A stretch of 64,000 nucleotides of DNA, from NCBI RefSeq assembly GCF_011305535.1, contig NZ_CP049905.1, positions 2,697,501 through 2,761,500 of the forward strand. Direction: 5' to 3'. The translations under genes and the position numbers were made by a program. Below are positions 7,495 to 15,306 of the stretch, one piece after another. The notes under the pieces are model-generated. The model was not told the origin of the DNA. It saw nothing but the letters and a program-made list of their open reading frames with translations, and ran no database searches. Source of the DNA: Diaphorobacter sp. HDW4B (GTDB taxonomy: Bacteria; Pseudomonadota; Gammaproteobacteria; Burkholderiales; Burkholderiaceae_C). Each line of letters starts with the position of its first letter. Position 1 is the first letter of the stretch.

Positions 7495-9012
7495 ATGAAC
7501 AACGACAAGAACGTTACTTCTACGGTGGGCCATCTTATTGACGGCAAGATCGTCACGGACACCGAACGTACGCAGCCCGTCTTCAACCCAGCCACCGGCC
7601 AATCCTCCACCAACGTGGCTCTGGCCAGCAAAGCCACGGTCGAAGAAGCCATCGCATCGGCAGAAAAAGCCTTCCCCGCATGGCGCAACACCCCTCCGCT
7701 CAAGCGCGCCCGCGTGATGAGCAAGCTGAAGGTGCTGCTCGAAGAAAACGCAGACAAGATCGCCGCCCTGATCACCGCTGAACACGGCAAGGTGCTGGCC
7801 GATGCGCACGGCGAACTCCAGCGCGGCATTGAAAACGTCGAATACGCGAGCTACGCCCCCGAACTGCTCAAGGGCGAGCACAGCCGCAACGTCGGCCCCG
7901 GCATCGACAGCTGGAGCGAGTTCCAGGCCCTCGGCGTGACGGCAGGCATCACCCCGTTCAACTTCCCCGCCATGGTTCCGCTGTGGATGTGGCCCATGGC
8001 CGTCGCTTGCGGCAACACCTTTGTGCTCAAGCCTTCGGAGCGCGATCCATCGAGCACCATGCTCGTCGCCCAACTGGCACTGGAAGCCGGTCTGCCACCA
8101 GGCGTGCTGAACGTCGTGAACGGCGACAAGGTCGCAGTGGACACCCTGCTGCAAGACCCACGCGTGAAGGCCGTGAGCTTTGTGGGCTCCACTCCGATCG
8201 CTGAATACATCTACGCCGAAGGCTGCAAGCACGGCAAGCGCGTGCAAGCTCTGGGCGGCGCGAAGAACCACGCCATCGTCATGCCCGACGCCGACATCCC
8301 GAACGCCGTCAACGCCTTGATGGGCGCGGCCTACGGCAGCTGCGGCGAGCGCTGCATGGCGATCCCGCTGGTCGTCGCCATCGGTGACGAAACCGCTGAC
8401 GCCGTGATCGAAAGCCTGAAGGTCGAAATCGACAAGATGAAGGTCGGCCCCGGCACCGACAACAGCAACGACATGGGCCCGCTGGTCACCAAGCAGCACT
8501 TCGAGAAGGTGAAGGCGTATGTGGACTCCGGTGTCGCCGAAGGGGCCAAGCTGGTGGTCGATGGCCGCGGCGTGAAGGTCGCCGGTCACGAAGAAGGCTA
8601 CTTCCTCGGCGCCTGCCTGTTCGACGACGTCAAGCCCGGCATGAAGATCTATCAAGAAGAAATCTTCGGCCCCGTGCTTGGCGTGGTGCGCGCCAAGAAT
8701 TTGCAGGAAGCGATGAAGCTCATCGACGACCACGAGTACGGCAACGGCACCTGCATCTTCACGCGCGACGGCGAAGCCGCTCGCTACTTCACCGACCACA
8801 TCCAGGTCGGCATGGTGGGCGTGAACGTGCCATTGCCAGTGCCTGTGGCTTATCACTCGTTCGGCGGTTGGAAGCGTTCGCTGTTTGGCGATCTGCACGC
8901 TTACGGTCCGGATGCTGTGCGTTTCTATACGAAGCGCAAGACGATCACGCAGCGTTGGCCTTCGGCTGGAGTGCGTGAGGGGACTATGTTCAGCTTTCCT
9001 AGCAGCAAGTAA
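7495..9012 (+). CDS. mmsA: CoA-acylating methylmalonate-semialdehyde dehydrogenase
   Basis: 505-aa aldehyde dehydrogenase superfamily enzyme. The catalytic cysteine is Cys287 (YGSCGERCMA). The segment GAKNH (255-259) replaces the general-base glutamate of ordinary aldehyde dehydrogenases, as is typical of the CoA-dependent MmsA group. It converts malonate or methylmalonate semialdehyde plus CoA and NAD+ to acetyl- or propionyl-CoA and CO2. Next to the omega-amino acid aminotransferase it completes a beta-alanine (or beta-aminoisobutyrate) breakdown route. It is preceded by the structured element at 7340-7434 rather than by direct coupling to the aminotransferase, and ends in a terminator at 9041. 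Confidence 0.93.
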   Translation: MNNDKNVTSTVGHLIDGKIVTDTERTQPVFNPATGQSSTNVALASKATVEEAIASAEKAFPAWRNTPPLKRARVMSKLKVLLEENADKIAALITAEHGKVLADAHGELQRGIENVEYASYAPELLKGEHSRNVGPGIDSWSEFQALGVTAGITPFNFPAMVPLWMWPMAVACGNTFVLKPSERDPSSTMLVAQLALEAGLPPGVLNVVNGDKVAVDTLLQDPRVKAVSFVGSTPIAEYIYAEGCKHGKRVQALGGAKNHAIVMPDADIPNAVNALMGAAYGSCGERCMAIPLVVAIGDETADAVIESLKVEIDKMKVGPGTDNSNDMGPLVTKQHFEKVKAYVDSGVAEGAKLVVDGRGVKVAGHEEGYFLGACLFDDVKPGMKIYQEEIFGPVLGVVRAKNLQEAMKLIDDHEYGNGTCIFTRDGEAARYFTDHIQVGMVGVNVPLPVPVAYHSFGGWKRSLFGDLHAYGPDAVRFYTKRKTITQRWPSAGVREGTMFSFPSSK

Positions 9013-9040
9013 TCTTCTTCTTTAGTTAGCTGTATTTTGG

Positions 9041-9070
9041 GCGCGGACTCTTTTGGGGTTCGCGCTTTTT
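9041..9070 (+). terminator. Rho-independent terminator after mmsA
   Basis: GCGCGGAC (9041-9048) pairs with GTTCGCGC (9058-9065, one G-U pair) and is followed by five T residues, 29 bp after the mmsA stop. Confidence 0.75.
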
Positions 9071-9103
9071 GTTTTTGTGGTGGTTGTGTGGTTGCTTACG
9101 GAG

Positions 9104-9310
9104 GTCGGGTCTCGCCCCGGCGGGCGAGTAACTTTTCGCTTGCGCGCGAAAAGTCACCAAAAGCACGCTTGAATTCGGGGTCACGCGGCAGAACTCGCTT
9201 CGCGCTGCGCGCTCCGCTCGGGCAACCGCCGCGAGTCAGTGTTTTCATAAGAGGTGTGTCACGGCACTTCGCGTTGCTCGTGCTGCATCTCGCGACTGCG
9301 CGAGATGCTT
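9104..9310 (+). repeat. Convergent-gap repeat, copy R1 (forward)
   Basis: About 207 bp of hairpin-rich DNA starting GGGTCTCGCCCCGGCGGGCG. Stems in order: ACTTTTCGC/GCGAAAAGT near 9130-9155, CGCGGC/GCCGCG (9184-9189/9228-9233), and GCATCTCGCG/CGCGAGATGC ending near 9308. Related copies lie at 9395-9577 (inverted), 24311-24518, 24593-24775 (inverted) and 52081-52285. All sit between convergent genes. Short open frames across it (such as 9037-9318) vary with the stems and are not credible genes. The 9013-9662 gap holds only this, its inverted partner and two terminators. Confidence 0.85.
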
Positions 9311-9394
9311 GGGCATAAGCGCTGTGAAGAATTTATTTGACTCGCGATTCAACGCTTACCAACCAAGATCATTTCGTTGCGATACTCGCGCCCC

Positions 9395-9577
9395 CGCTGC
9401 TGTACCGAAGAGTGCAGCAGCGCCCTCCCCAGCTTTTGGTCTGACTCACGATAGTTGCCCGAGCGGAGCGACGCAGTCGCGCAGGGAGTTCTATCGTGGG
9501 TATTCAAAAGCGATTTTTGGTGACTTTTTGGCGCAAGCAAAAAGTTACTCGCCCGCCGGGGCGAACACCCGGCAAGC
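9395..9577 (-). repeat. Convergent-gap repeat, copy R2 (inverted)
   Basis: Inverted partner of R1. Read on the minus strand it begins at the GCCGGGTGTTCGCCCCGGCG end, then has ACTTTTTG/CAAAAAGT, then CACGATAG/CTATCGTG (plus-strand 9447-9454/9491-9498) where R1 has CGCGGC/GCCGCG. It closes with hairpin CGCTGCTGTAC/GTGCAGCAGCG around loop CGAAGA (9395-9422). R1 and R2 face each other, so the whole gap is a large imperfect inverted repeat. Confidence 0.85.
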
Positions 9578-9582
9578 AGCCT

Positions 9583-9621
9583 CAAAAAAGAAAAGCCAGC
9601 ACCTGAATCCAGTGCTGGCTT
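9583..9621 (-). terminator. Terminator of the Bug gene at 9663
   Basis: Read on the minus strand, a 10-bp stem (AAGCCAGCAC/GTGCTGGCTT, 9593-9602/9612-9621) is followed by a run rich in T (plus-strand A-tract 9583-9594). It lies 42 bp after the stop of the minus-strand receptor gene. Confidence 0.85.
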
Positions 9622-9662
9622 CACTCGGATAGATCAGTAGCAACGCTACTGAAAACGAAAAA

Positions 9663-10658
9663 TCAATCCAACGTGATGTTCGCCGTCTTGATCACCGCAC
9701 GCCACTTGTTCACTTCATCGTTCAGGAACGCGGTTGAAGCCTTGGGGTCCAGACCCGACGGCAGCACGCCTGCCGAGTCGAACTTGGTCTTCACTTCGGC
9801 GTCGGGCAGGGCCTTGGCGATTTCCTTGTAGAGGCGGTCGATCACGGGTTGTGGTGTGCCCACGGGCACGGAGGCCATGAACCATGCATCGGCCGTGAAG
9901 CCCTTCAGGCCTTGCTCGATGAAGGTGGGCACGTTCGGCATGGCAGGCAGACGCTCGGTGTGCGCGACGGCCAGGGCCTTCACGTTGCCTGCGTTGAGTT
10001 GCGCATTGATGGTGACAGCGGTGAGGAAACCGAAGTCGGTCTCGCCAGCGACGAGCGACACCACGGAAGGTGCGCTGCCCTTGTACGGAACGTGCGTGAC
10101 CTTCACGTTGGCTTGCATCGCGTACAGCTCGGCGCCCAGGTGGTTGGGGCCGCCGGTGCCCGACGATGGGAAGTTCAGCTTGCCGGGGTTGGCCTTGGCG
10201 GCGGCGGTCAGGTCGGCGACCGACTTGAGCGGGCTCTTTGCGCCGACGGTCAGCACCAGCGGGCTGCGGCCCACGAGGCTCACCACGCTGAAGTCCTTGA
10301 GCGGGTTGTAAGGCAGCTTGGTGTACAGGCCGGGTGCCATGGCCATGCAGCCCACGTCGCCGAGGATGATGGTGTAGCCGTCTGCCGGTTGCTTGGCCAC
10401 GTAGTCGCAGCCGATGGTGCCGTTCGCGCCGGGCTTGTTGTCCACGACCACGGAGACACCCATGTTCTCGCCCATCTTCTGTGCGAGCAGTCGGCCGATG
10501 ATGTCGGTGGAGCCGCCAGCGGCGTAAGGCACGATCAGGCGGATCGGCTTGTTGGGATAAGCGCCCGTGTCGGCATGAGCGACCGGTGCGGACAACACGG
10601 ACATGACTGCAGCAGCAGCGGCGATGGTGCGCAGTGCGCTACGTGGGGAAAGGGACAT
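9663..10658 (-). CDS. Bug-family tripartite tricarboxylate-type receptor protein
   Basis: 331-aa periplasmic solute-binding protein with a Sec signal peptide (residues 1-~30, ending VAHADT). The Bug core is clear: YPNKPIRLIVPYAAGGSTD near the N-terminus, the VVVDNKPGANGTIG loop, and THVPYKGSAPSVVSLVAGE in the middle. Bug proteins bind carboxylates, amides or other small metabolites; no TctA/TctB membrane partners are nearby, so it may act with a distant transporter or as a sensor. A strong GAGGAG site lies 5-10 nt before the ATG. It follows the GntR gene on the same strand after 137 bp. Confidence 0.9.
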   Translation of the reverse strand: MSLSPRSALRTIAAAAAVMSVLSAPVAHADTGAYPNKPIRLIVPYAAGGSTDIIGRLLAQKMGENMGVSVVVDNKPGANGTIGCDYVAKQPADGYTIILGDVGCMAMAPGLYTKLPYNPLKDFSVVSLVGRSPLVLTVGAKSPLKSVADLTAAAKANPGKLNFPSSGTGGPNHLGAELYAMQANVKVTHVPYKGSAPSVVSLVAGETDFGFLTAVTINAQLNAGNVKALAVAHTERLPAMPNVPTFIEQGLKGFTADAWFMASVPVGTPQPVIDRLYKEIAKALPDAEVKTKFDSAGVLPSGLDPKASTAFLNDEVNKWRAVIKTANITLD

Positions 10659-10744
10659 GTACTCCTCGCGGGATGTTGAGTTGGATGGTTCTCGCGGCGC
10701 GCGAGCTTATCAGTGCGTGATGCAATACCTACACGAAACAGGGG

Positions 10745-10765
10745 ATTGACGCTCTTCTCGTCAAT
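10745..10765. promoter_or_regulatory. Inverted repeat between GntR and Bug genes
   Basis: ATTGACG-ctcttct-CGTCAAT, a perfect 7-bp inverted repeat, 87 bp upstream of the Bug start and 31 bp after the GntR stop (minus strand). It lacks a T-run, so an operator for the Bug promoter is about as likely as a weak attenuator. Confidence 0.35.
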
Positions 10766-10795
10766 GTGGAGATAAGGAACGCCAAACGGTCTGTC

Positions 10796-11707
10796 TCAAG
10801 CAACTTTCGTACCGCTGATCCGGGTGTTTTTGGTTGCGCGTGGCTTGACCGGATTTTTGGTGGGAATGGCCTTCGCGGCTCTCGTGGGCGGCGCTTTGGT
10901 GCTTAGCGTCACCGCCGCACGCGGGCTGCGCAGCGAGTCGGCGTCGAGAATCAAACGGCCCTGTATGCGGCCCTTCATGCGTTTGACGGAGCGTGTCGCA
11001 TCCTGCATGTGCTGCACCATCAGCGCACGCACGCGTTCCACATCGCGTTCGCGCGCGGCATCGACGATGTCGCGGTGGTAGTTGGCGTTTTCCTCGCCGA
11101 AGCGGCGGTGCTCGGTCTGTGGCGTGCGGTTGCCGAAGACGATGAGCTGACGGATCATTTCGTTGATCAGCTCGCAGGTGAAACGCAGGAACGGGTTGGG
11201 ATTGGCCGCCGCAAGAATGTCGTGGAAGTTCACGTCTTCGCGGCGCTGCGTGATCAGGTCTCCGTGGCTTGAGGTGGGGTCGCAGCAGACGATGCTGTGC
11301 TCCAGCGCTTCGAAGTCGGCCTCGGTGAGATGCGGTACGGCACCGGCGGCGAGTTCGGGTTCGAGCATCATGCGCACGGCGTAGATGTCGTCGATCGTGA
11401 CTTCCTTGAAGAACAGGTAGTTCTGCATGAACTGCAGCGTGCGATCGAGCGGCACTTCGACGATGGTTCCACCGCCCGATGGGCCGGTGGAGATGGTGAT
11501 CAGGCCCTGCACTTCAAGCGACTTGAGCGCCTCGCGAATCGTGCCCTTGCTGACCTCGAACTGGGCCTGCAATTCGCTTTCGCGCGGCAGTCGGTCACCG
11601 GGGCTGAGATTGCGCTCGGTGATCATGCGCTTGATTTCCTGGGCGACCAGATCGGAGCGTTTGAGCTGCTTGATCGCCATCGGTGAAGAAGACTTCTTGG
11701 TTGCCAT
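10796..11707 (-). CDS. GntR/FadR-family (FCD) transcriptional regulator
   Basis: 303 aa from the ATG at 11705-11707. The N-terminal winged HTH is at ~10-80 (RSDLVAQEIKRMITERNLSPGDRLPRESELQAQFEVSKGTIREALKSLE), followed by an all-helical FCD ligand-binding domain (~110-235), then a basic C-terminal tail rich in Lys, Arg, Thr and Pro. The longer frame to 11806 has no family features. FCD regulators bind carboxylates or amino-acid-like effectors and usually repress adjacent genes. It diverges from the Liv importer operon (274-bp gap with repeated boxes) and is the best candidate for its control, and for the Bug gene downstream. Confidence 0.88.
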   Translation of the reverse strand: MATKKSSSPMAIKQLKRSDLVAQEIKRMITERNLSPGDRLPRESELQAQFEVSKGTIREALKSLEVQGLITISTGPSGGGTIVEVPLDRTLQFMQNYLFFKEVTIDDIYAVRMMLEPELAAGAVPHLTEADFEALEHSIVCCDPTSSHGDLITQRREDVNFHDILAAANPNPFLRFTCELINEMIRQLIVFGNRTPQTEHRRFGEENANYHRDIVDAARERDVERVRALMVQHMQDATRSVKRMKGRIQGRLILDADSLRSPRAAVTLSTKAPPTRAAKAIPTKNPVKPRATKNTRISGTKVA

Positions 11708-11841
11708 ATGAGAGCTTTTGTTCGGCTGCTGGAAGGTGCATCGAGCTGCTTGTGGCGGGCACGTGAGCACGCATTCGCATGGCGAACAAGTATGCACCTT
11801 GTCCACGCGTTATCACCATGCTCTAGGGTTTGTACCCGTCA

Positions 11842-11876
11842 TATTTGTTCTATTTGTCACTATAAATAGTATTTGA
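11842..11876. promoter_or_regulatory. Repeated TATTTG boxes in GntR/Liv divergent gap
   Basis: Three TATTTG(T/A) boxes start at 11842, 11851 and 11870, and an inverted repeat CTATTT-N8-AAATAG spans 11850-11869. This AT-rich patch stands out in GC-rich surroundings and lies ~106-140 bp upstream of the substrate-binding protein gene. It is a plausible operator/promoter region for the divergent GntR regulator. Confidence 0.4.
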
Positions 11877-11981
11877 GGAGCGCACGTTGCCAACACGCCT
11901 TTTCACGATGTTCTGGCACGCATCGTGCTCCGATAACAAAGCAGGCCATATCGGCCTCAAATCAACCCGGAGACCCACTTC

Positions 11982-13184
11982 ATGCAACGTCGCAACTTCC
12001 TGCAAATGTCCGCGCTCGGCGCACTGCCAGCCTCTCTCGGTCTCACGCACAGCGCGTGGGCTCAGGCCAAAGACACCATCCAGTTCGGCTGCCCGGTTCC
12101 CATGTCCGGTGCGTTTGCGGCCAACGGCAAGTTCGCCGATCTGGGCATGAAGCTCGCGATCGAGCAATACGGCAAGGCGCTCAATCGTCCGCTCGGCTAC
12201 ACGCTGCTGGACACCGAAGGCAAGCCCGCCACCGCCATCCGCAAGGTGCAGGACGCATCGCAGCAAGGCACAAAGTTTTTTGCAGGTGGCATTCTGTCGT
12301 CCGAGTCGCTCGCGATGGGCAAGGAAGCAGAAAAGGCTGGCGGCATTTTCATCACCACCGCAGGTGCCGATGAAATCACCGGAAAGGACTGCAACAGTGC
12401 AACGTTCCGCTGGTCCGTGCCCACCTTCGGTGCAATCGAGCAGACCGTGCGCCCCTTGTTGGACGCGCACCCCAAGGCCAAGCGCGTGTACACCATCACG
12501 CCGCAATACGTGTTCGGTGATGGCCTGCTCACCGCCGCCAAGAACATCTTCAAGGAACGCGGCATCGAGCACGTGGGCAACAGCTACCACTCGCTGACCG
12601 AAAAGGAATTCAGCGGCTACCTGACCAATGCTGTCGCCGCCAAGCCCGACGTGCTGCTGATCCTGAACTTCGGCCAGCAATCGTCCGACACGCTGCGTCA
12701 GGCGGTGAGCTTCGGCATGAACAAGAACATGACGATCCTGATCGCATGGGCCTCGGGTCTGGAGCAGTTCGAATCGCTGGGCGCAGACCTGTGTGACGGC
12801 ATCTACTTCGGCGCGCAGTATTGGCACACCGTCGATGTGCCGCAGAATCTGGACCTCGTCAAACGCACCAACGAGAAGTTCAAGTTCAACCCCAACTACA
12901 GCTTGGCCGGATCGTATATCTGCACCAAGCTGATGATCGACGCCATCATCAAGGCCGGCACGGTGGAAACCAAGGCCGTGATCGCCGCGATGGAAGGCAT
13001 GAAGTACCAGGGCCTGACCGGCGAAGAAGAAATCCGCAAGGCCGATCACCAGGTGCTCAAGAACTACTACCTGCTCAAGGGCAAGGCCAAGTCCAAGATG
13101 AAGAACAAGGACGACTACGCCGACATCGTGAGCTCCGGCAAGTCGTTCCTGGCGGTGGATCAGACCGGTTGCAAGATGGGTTGA
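11982..13184 (+). CDS. Branched-chain amino acid-type ABC substrate-binding protein
   Basis: 400-aa periplasmic binding protein of the LivK/Leu-Ile-Val family. It has an N-terminal twin-arginine-like signal (QRRNFLQMSALGALPAS) and the PMSGAFAANGKFADLGMKLAIEQ opening common to this fold. It is the receptor for the permease and ATPase genes that follow (13426-16813). The family transports branched-chain amino acids but also amides, urea and aromatic compounds, so the ligand is not fixed. A 241-bp gap with a hairpin and structured-element copy 2 separates it from the permeases, which may give different expression levels. Confidence 0.9.
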   Translation: MQRRNFLQMSALGALPASLGLTHSAWAQAKDTIQFGCPVPMSGAFAANGKFADLGMKLAIEQYGKALNRPLGYTLLDTEGKPATAIRKVQDASQQGTKFFAGGILSSESLAMGKEAEKAGGIFITTAGADEITGKDCNSATFRWSVPTFGAIEQTVRPLLDAHPKAKRVYTITPQYVFGDGLLTAAKNIFKERGIEHVGNSYHSLTEKEFSGYLTNAVAAKPDVLLILNFGQQSSDTLRQAVSFGMNKNMTILIAWASGLEQFESLGADLCDGIYFGAQYWHTVDVPQNLDLVKRTNEKFKFNPNYSLAGSYICTKLMIDAIIKAGTVETKAVIAAMEGMKYQGLTGEEEIRKADHQVLKNYYLLKGKAKSKMKNKDDYADIVSSGKSFLAVDQTGCKMG

Positions 13185-13215
13185 TCGAACGGCCACTGCA
13201 CAACAGAAGCTCGCA

Positions 13216-13232
13216 CAGGCCACAGCGGCCTG
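13216..13232 (+). other. Intercistronic hairpin after substrate-binding protein
   Basis: CAGGCC-ACAGC-GGCCTG hairpin 31 bp after the stop, without a T-run. Such hairpins often stabilise the upstream part of ABC-transporter mRNAs; here it also precedes the larger RNA element. Confidence 0.4.
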
Positions 13233-13266
13233 CGCAGAGTTCAGGGCGCTCGAATCAGCACCCCAA

Positions 13267-13362
13267 TGCCAAGACAGCCCTTCAGGCCAGGCGTCGAAGC
13301 CGCAGACAGTACTTTGGTACTGGCCAAGGCTTCGCAACAACGCATGAAGGGCTGTATTGGCA
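13267..13362 (+). ncRNA. Structured RNA element, copy 2 (upstream of livH-like gene)
   Basis: A 96-nt element with the same architecture as 7340-7434: closing helix TGCCAAGACAGCCCTTCA (13267-13284) with TGAAGGGCTGTATTGGCA (13345-13362), again one G.A mismatch at the same place (G13273/A13356). Inner helix CGAAGCC/GGCTTCG is at 13295-13301/13328-13334, and hairpin CAGTAC/GTACTG inside it. Relative to copy 1, four base pairs of the closing helix differ and every change is matched on the other strand. Conserved single-stranded blocks include GCAGACAGTACT and the GCAACA/CGCATGAAGG region. It lies inside the Liv operon, 63 nt before the permease start. Confidence 0.75.
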
Positions 13363-13382
13363 CCTCCGCACGAACAACCAAC

Positions 13383-13401
13383 CGAAGCCGCACAGGCTTC
13401 G
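13383..13401 (+). promoter_or_regulatory. Hairpin between RNA element copy 2 and permease start
   Basis: CGAAGCC-GCACA-GGCTTCG hairpin ending 24 nt before the ATG of the permease, matching the hairpin at 7456-7471 in sequence and in distance to the start codon. The arms repeat those of the element's inner helix, which permits alternative folds. Confidence 0.5.
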
Positions 13402-13425
13402 TATCCCAAATAAGTTAGATACCCC

Positions 13426-14286
13426 ATGAGCATCTACCTGCTTCAAACGATCAACGGGATCGGCATCGGCATGCTGTACTTCCTGTTGGCGGTGGGGCTC
13501 TCCATCGTCTTCGGCCTGCTGCGCTTCGTCAACTTCGCGCACGGCACCTTCTATCTTCTGGGCGCTTACTTCTGCTACCAGATGAACCAGTGGGGAATGA
13601 GTTTCTGGCTCTCCCTCATCGTCGTGCCCGTAGCGGTCGGCGCCATCGGCTGGATCACCGAAAAACTCATCCTGCGACATGTCTATTCCAAGCCGCATGA
13701 ATTCCACATTCTGATCACCGTGGGCTTTGCGCTCATCGTGCAGGAAGTCGTCATCATGATCTGGGGTCCGCTCGGGGACAGCGTGCCAACGCCCGATCTG
13801 CTCAACGGCGTGGTCATGTGGGGCAGCTTCATCTATCCCAAGTACCGTCTTTTCGTGATCGGCTTCACCGCCGTGCTGGCCGTGATCATCTGGTATGTGC
13901 TGGAAGGCACGCGCCTGGGCTCCATCGTGCGTGCGGGCAGTGAATCGACCGAAATGGTGGCGCTGCTCGGCACCAACATTCTGGCCATCTTCAGCCTCGT
14001 TTTCGGCCTTGGCGTGGGTCTTGCCGCGTTGGCTGGCGTGCTGGCGGCACCGATTCGCGGCGTGAGTCCGTTCATGGGGGTGGAAGCGCTGGGCGTGGCC
14101 TTTGTCGTGGTGGTCGTGGGTGGTCTGGGCAGCTTCAGCGGAGCGCTTGTGGGTGGCTTGCTGATCGGCATCGTTCAAAGTCTGATGAGCACCATCTGGC
14201 CGCCCGGCGCGAGTCTGATGATCTACGTGGCGATGGCGGCTGTGCTGCTGCTGCGTCCCAACGGCCTGCTGGGTCGCCAAGTCTGA
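13426..14286 (+). CDS. LivH-type ABC transporter permease
   Basis: 286-aa inner-membrane protein with about eight hydrophobic segments. It starts LLQTINGIGIGMLYFLLAVGLSIVFGLLRFVNFAHG, the typical LivH opening, and has the conserved cytoplasmic loop GTRLGSIVRAGSESTEMVALLG (EAA-like, contacts the ATPases). It pairs with the LivM-type permease 18 bp downstream to form the channel of the importer. Confidence 0.92.
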   Translation: MSIYLLQTINGIGIGMLYFLLAVGLSIVFGLLRFVNFAHGTFYLLGAYFCYQMNQWGMSFWLSLIVVPVAVGAIGWITEKLILRHVYSKPHEFHILITVGFALIVQEVVIMIWGPLGDSVPTPDLLNGVVMWGSFIYPKYRLFVIGFTAVLAVIIWYVLEGTRLGSIVRAGSESTEMVALLGTNILAIFSLVFGLGVGLAALAGVLAAPIRGVSPFMGVEALGVAFVVVVVGGLGSFSGALVGGLLIGIVQSLMSTIWPPGASLMIYVAMAAVLLLRPNGLLGRQV

Positions 14287-14304
14287 GGTAAGGGTCGCCA
14301 CACC

Positions 14305-15306
14305 ATGAATTCCAAGCATTACCAATTTTTGATTGCGGTGGTGATCGTCATCGCCATGCCGCTGTTCATGAAGTCCGGCTCGCTCGCGAGCGAGGTGCTG
14401 ATCTACGCGCTGGCCGCCATGGCCTGCAATCTGCTGCTCGGCTACACCGGTCTGCTGTCATTCGGCCAGGGCGTGTTCTTTGGGCTGGGCAGCTACACGC
14501 TGGGCATCATGCTCACGCGTTTGCCGATCTCCATGCCGCTGGCGCTGCTCGCTGCGGTGGTGATGGGCGGCATCGGCGCGGCCATCGTCGGCTGGGTTGC
14601 CATTCGCCAGAAGGGCACCTACTTCGTGATGCTGACGCTCGCGTTCGCGCAGATGTTCTACTTCGTCGCGTACAGCGCAAGCGACCTGACCGGTGGTGAC
14701 AATGGTCTGATGGACATCCCGCGCAAGTCGCTCACGCTGGGCGGTCAAACCATTCTGCCGCTGGAGACGCCGTGGCAGTACTACAGCTTCGTCGCCGTGC
14801 TGTTCCTCATCGTCTACTGGCTGCTGCGCCGCGTGTCCGACTCGATCTTCGGCCGCACGCTGCTGGCTGTGCGCGACAACGAAGAACGCGCCGCCGCCGT
14901 CGGCTACAACCTGCGTCTGCTGAAGCTGCAGGCCTTCGTGATCTCCGGTGCCGTCACAGGTCTGGCGGGTGCGCTGCACGCACTGATGACGGGCATTGCG
15001 CCGTTGTCCAACGCCGAATACCACACCAGCGAAATGATCCTCGTGATGACGGTGATTGGCGGCACGGGCAATCTGCTGGCATCGCTGCTCGGTGCTGCGT
15101 TCTACGTGCTGCTGGGCGATTGGCTGTCCACGCTGTGGCCGCGCTGGCTGCTGATTCTGGGCGTGGTGCTGATGGTCGTGAGCCTTGGCATGCAGGGCGG
15201 GCTTTGGGGTCTGTGCCAGAAGCTGTGGCAACTGGTGCGTGGCAAGAAATCGAATGACGGTGATGGCACGGCGGCGCAAGCCGATGCCAAGGGAGGCCAC
15301 GCATGA
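14305..15306 (+). CDS. LivM-type ABC transporter permease
   Basis: 333-aa inner-membrane permease with about nine hydrophobic segments; the NLLLGYTGLLSFGQGVFFGLG segment near residue 35-55 is the LivM hallmark, and the loop FGRTLLAVRDNEERAAAVGYN contacts the ATPases. A hydrophilic C-terminal tail (residues ~312-333) follows the last membrane segment. Its stop overlaps the start of the next ATPase gene by 4 bp, so the genes are translationally coupled. Confidence 0.92.
   Translation: MNSKHYQFLIAVVIVIAMPLFMKSGSLASEVLIYALAAMACNLLLGYTGLLSFGQGVFFGLGSYTLGIMLTRLPISMPLALLAAVVMGGIGAAIVGWVAIRQKGTYFVMLTLAFAQMFYFVAYSASDLTGGDNGLMDIPRKSLTLGGQTILPLETPWQYYSFVAVLFLIVYWLLRRVSDSIFGRTLLAVRDNEERAAAVGYNLRLLKLQAFVISGAVTGLAGALHALMTGIAPLSNAEYHTSEMILVMTVIGGTGNLLASLLGAAFYVLLGDWLSTLWPRWLLILGVVLMVVSLGMQGGLWGLCQKLWQLVRGKKSNDGDGTAAQADAKGGHA

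Noticed and set aside
9104-9577. Insertion sequence or integron-like element in the convergent gaps
   Set aside because: There are inverted halves but no transposase or integrase frame, no target-site duplication that I could see, and the stems covary between copies, so a non-autonomous structured repeat is the better description.
9037-9632. Short open frames with a SLAREKSPKARLNSG-type sequence in the repeat regions
   Set aside because: They recur wherever the ~200-bp repeat occurs (also near 24185-24457 and 52029-52310), change with stem variation, and lack ribosome sites; the DNA repeat explains them.
13267-13362. Simple Rho-independent terminator inside the Liv operon
   Set aside because: The helix is long (18 bp) but encloses a ~60-nt structured interior and is not followed by a T-run; its covariation with 7340-7434 points to a specific RNA fold instead.
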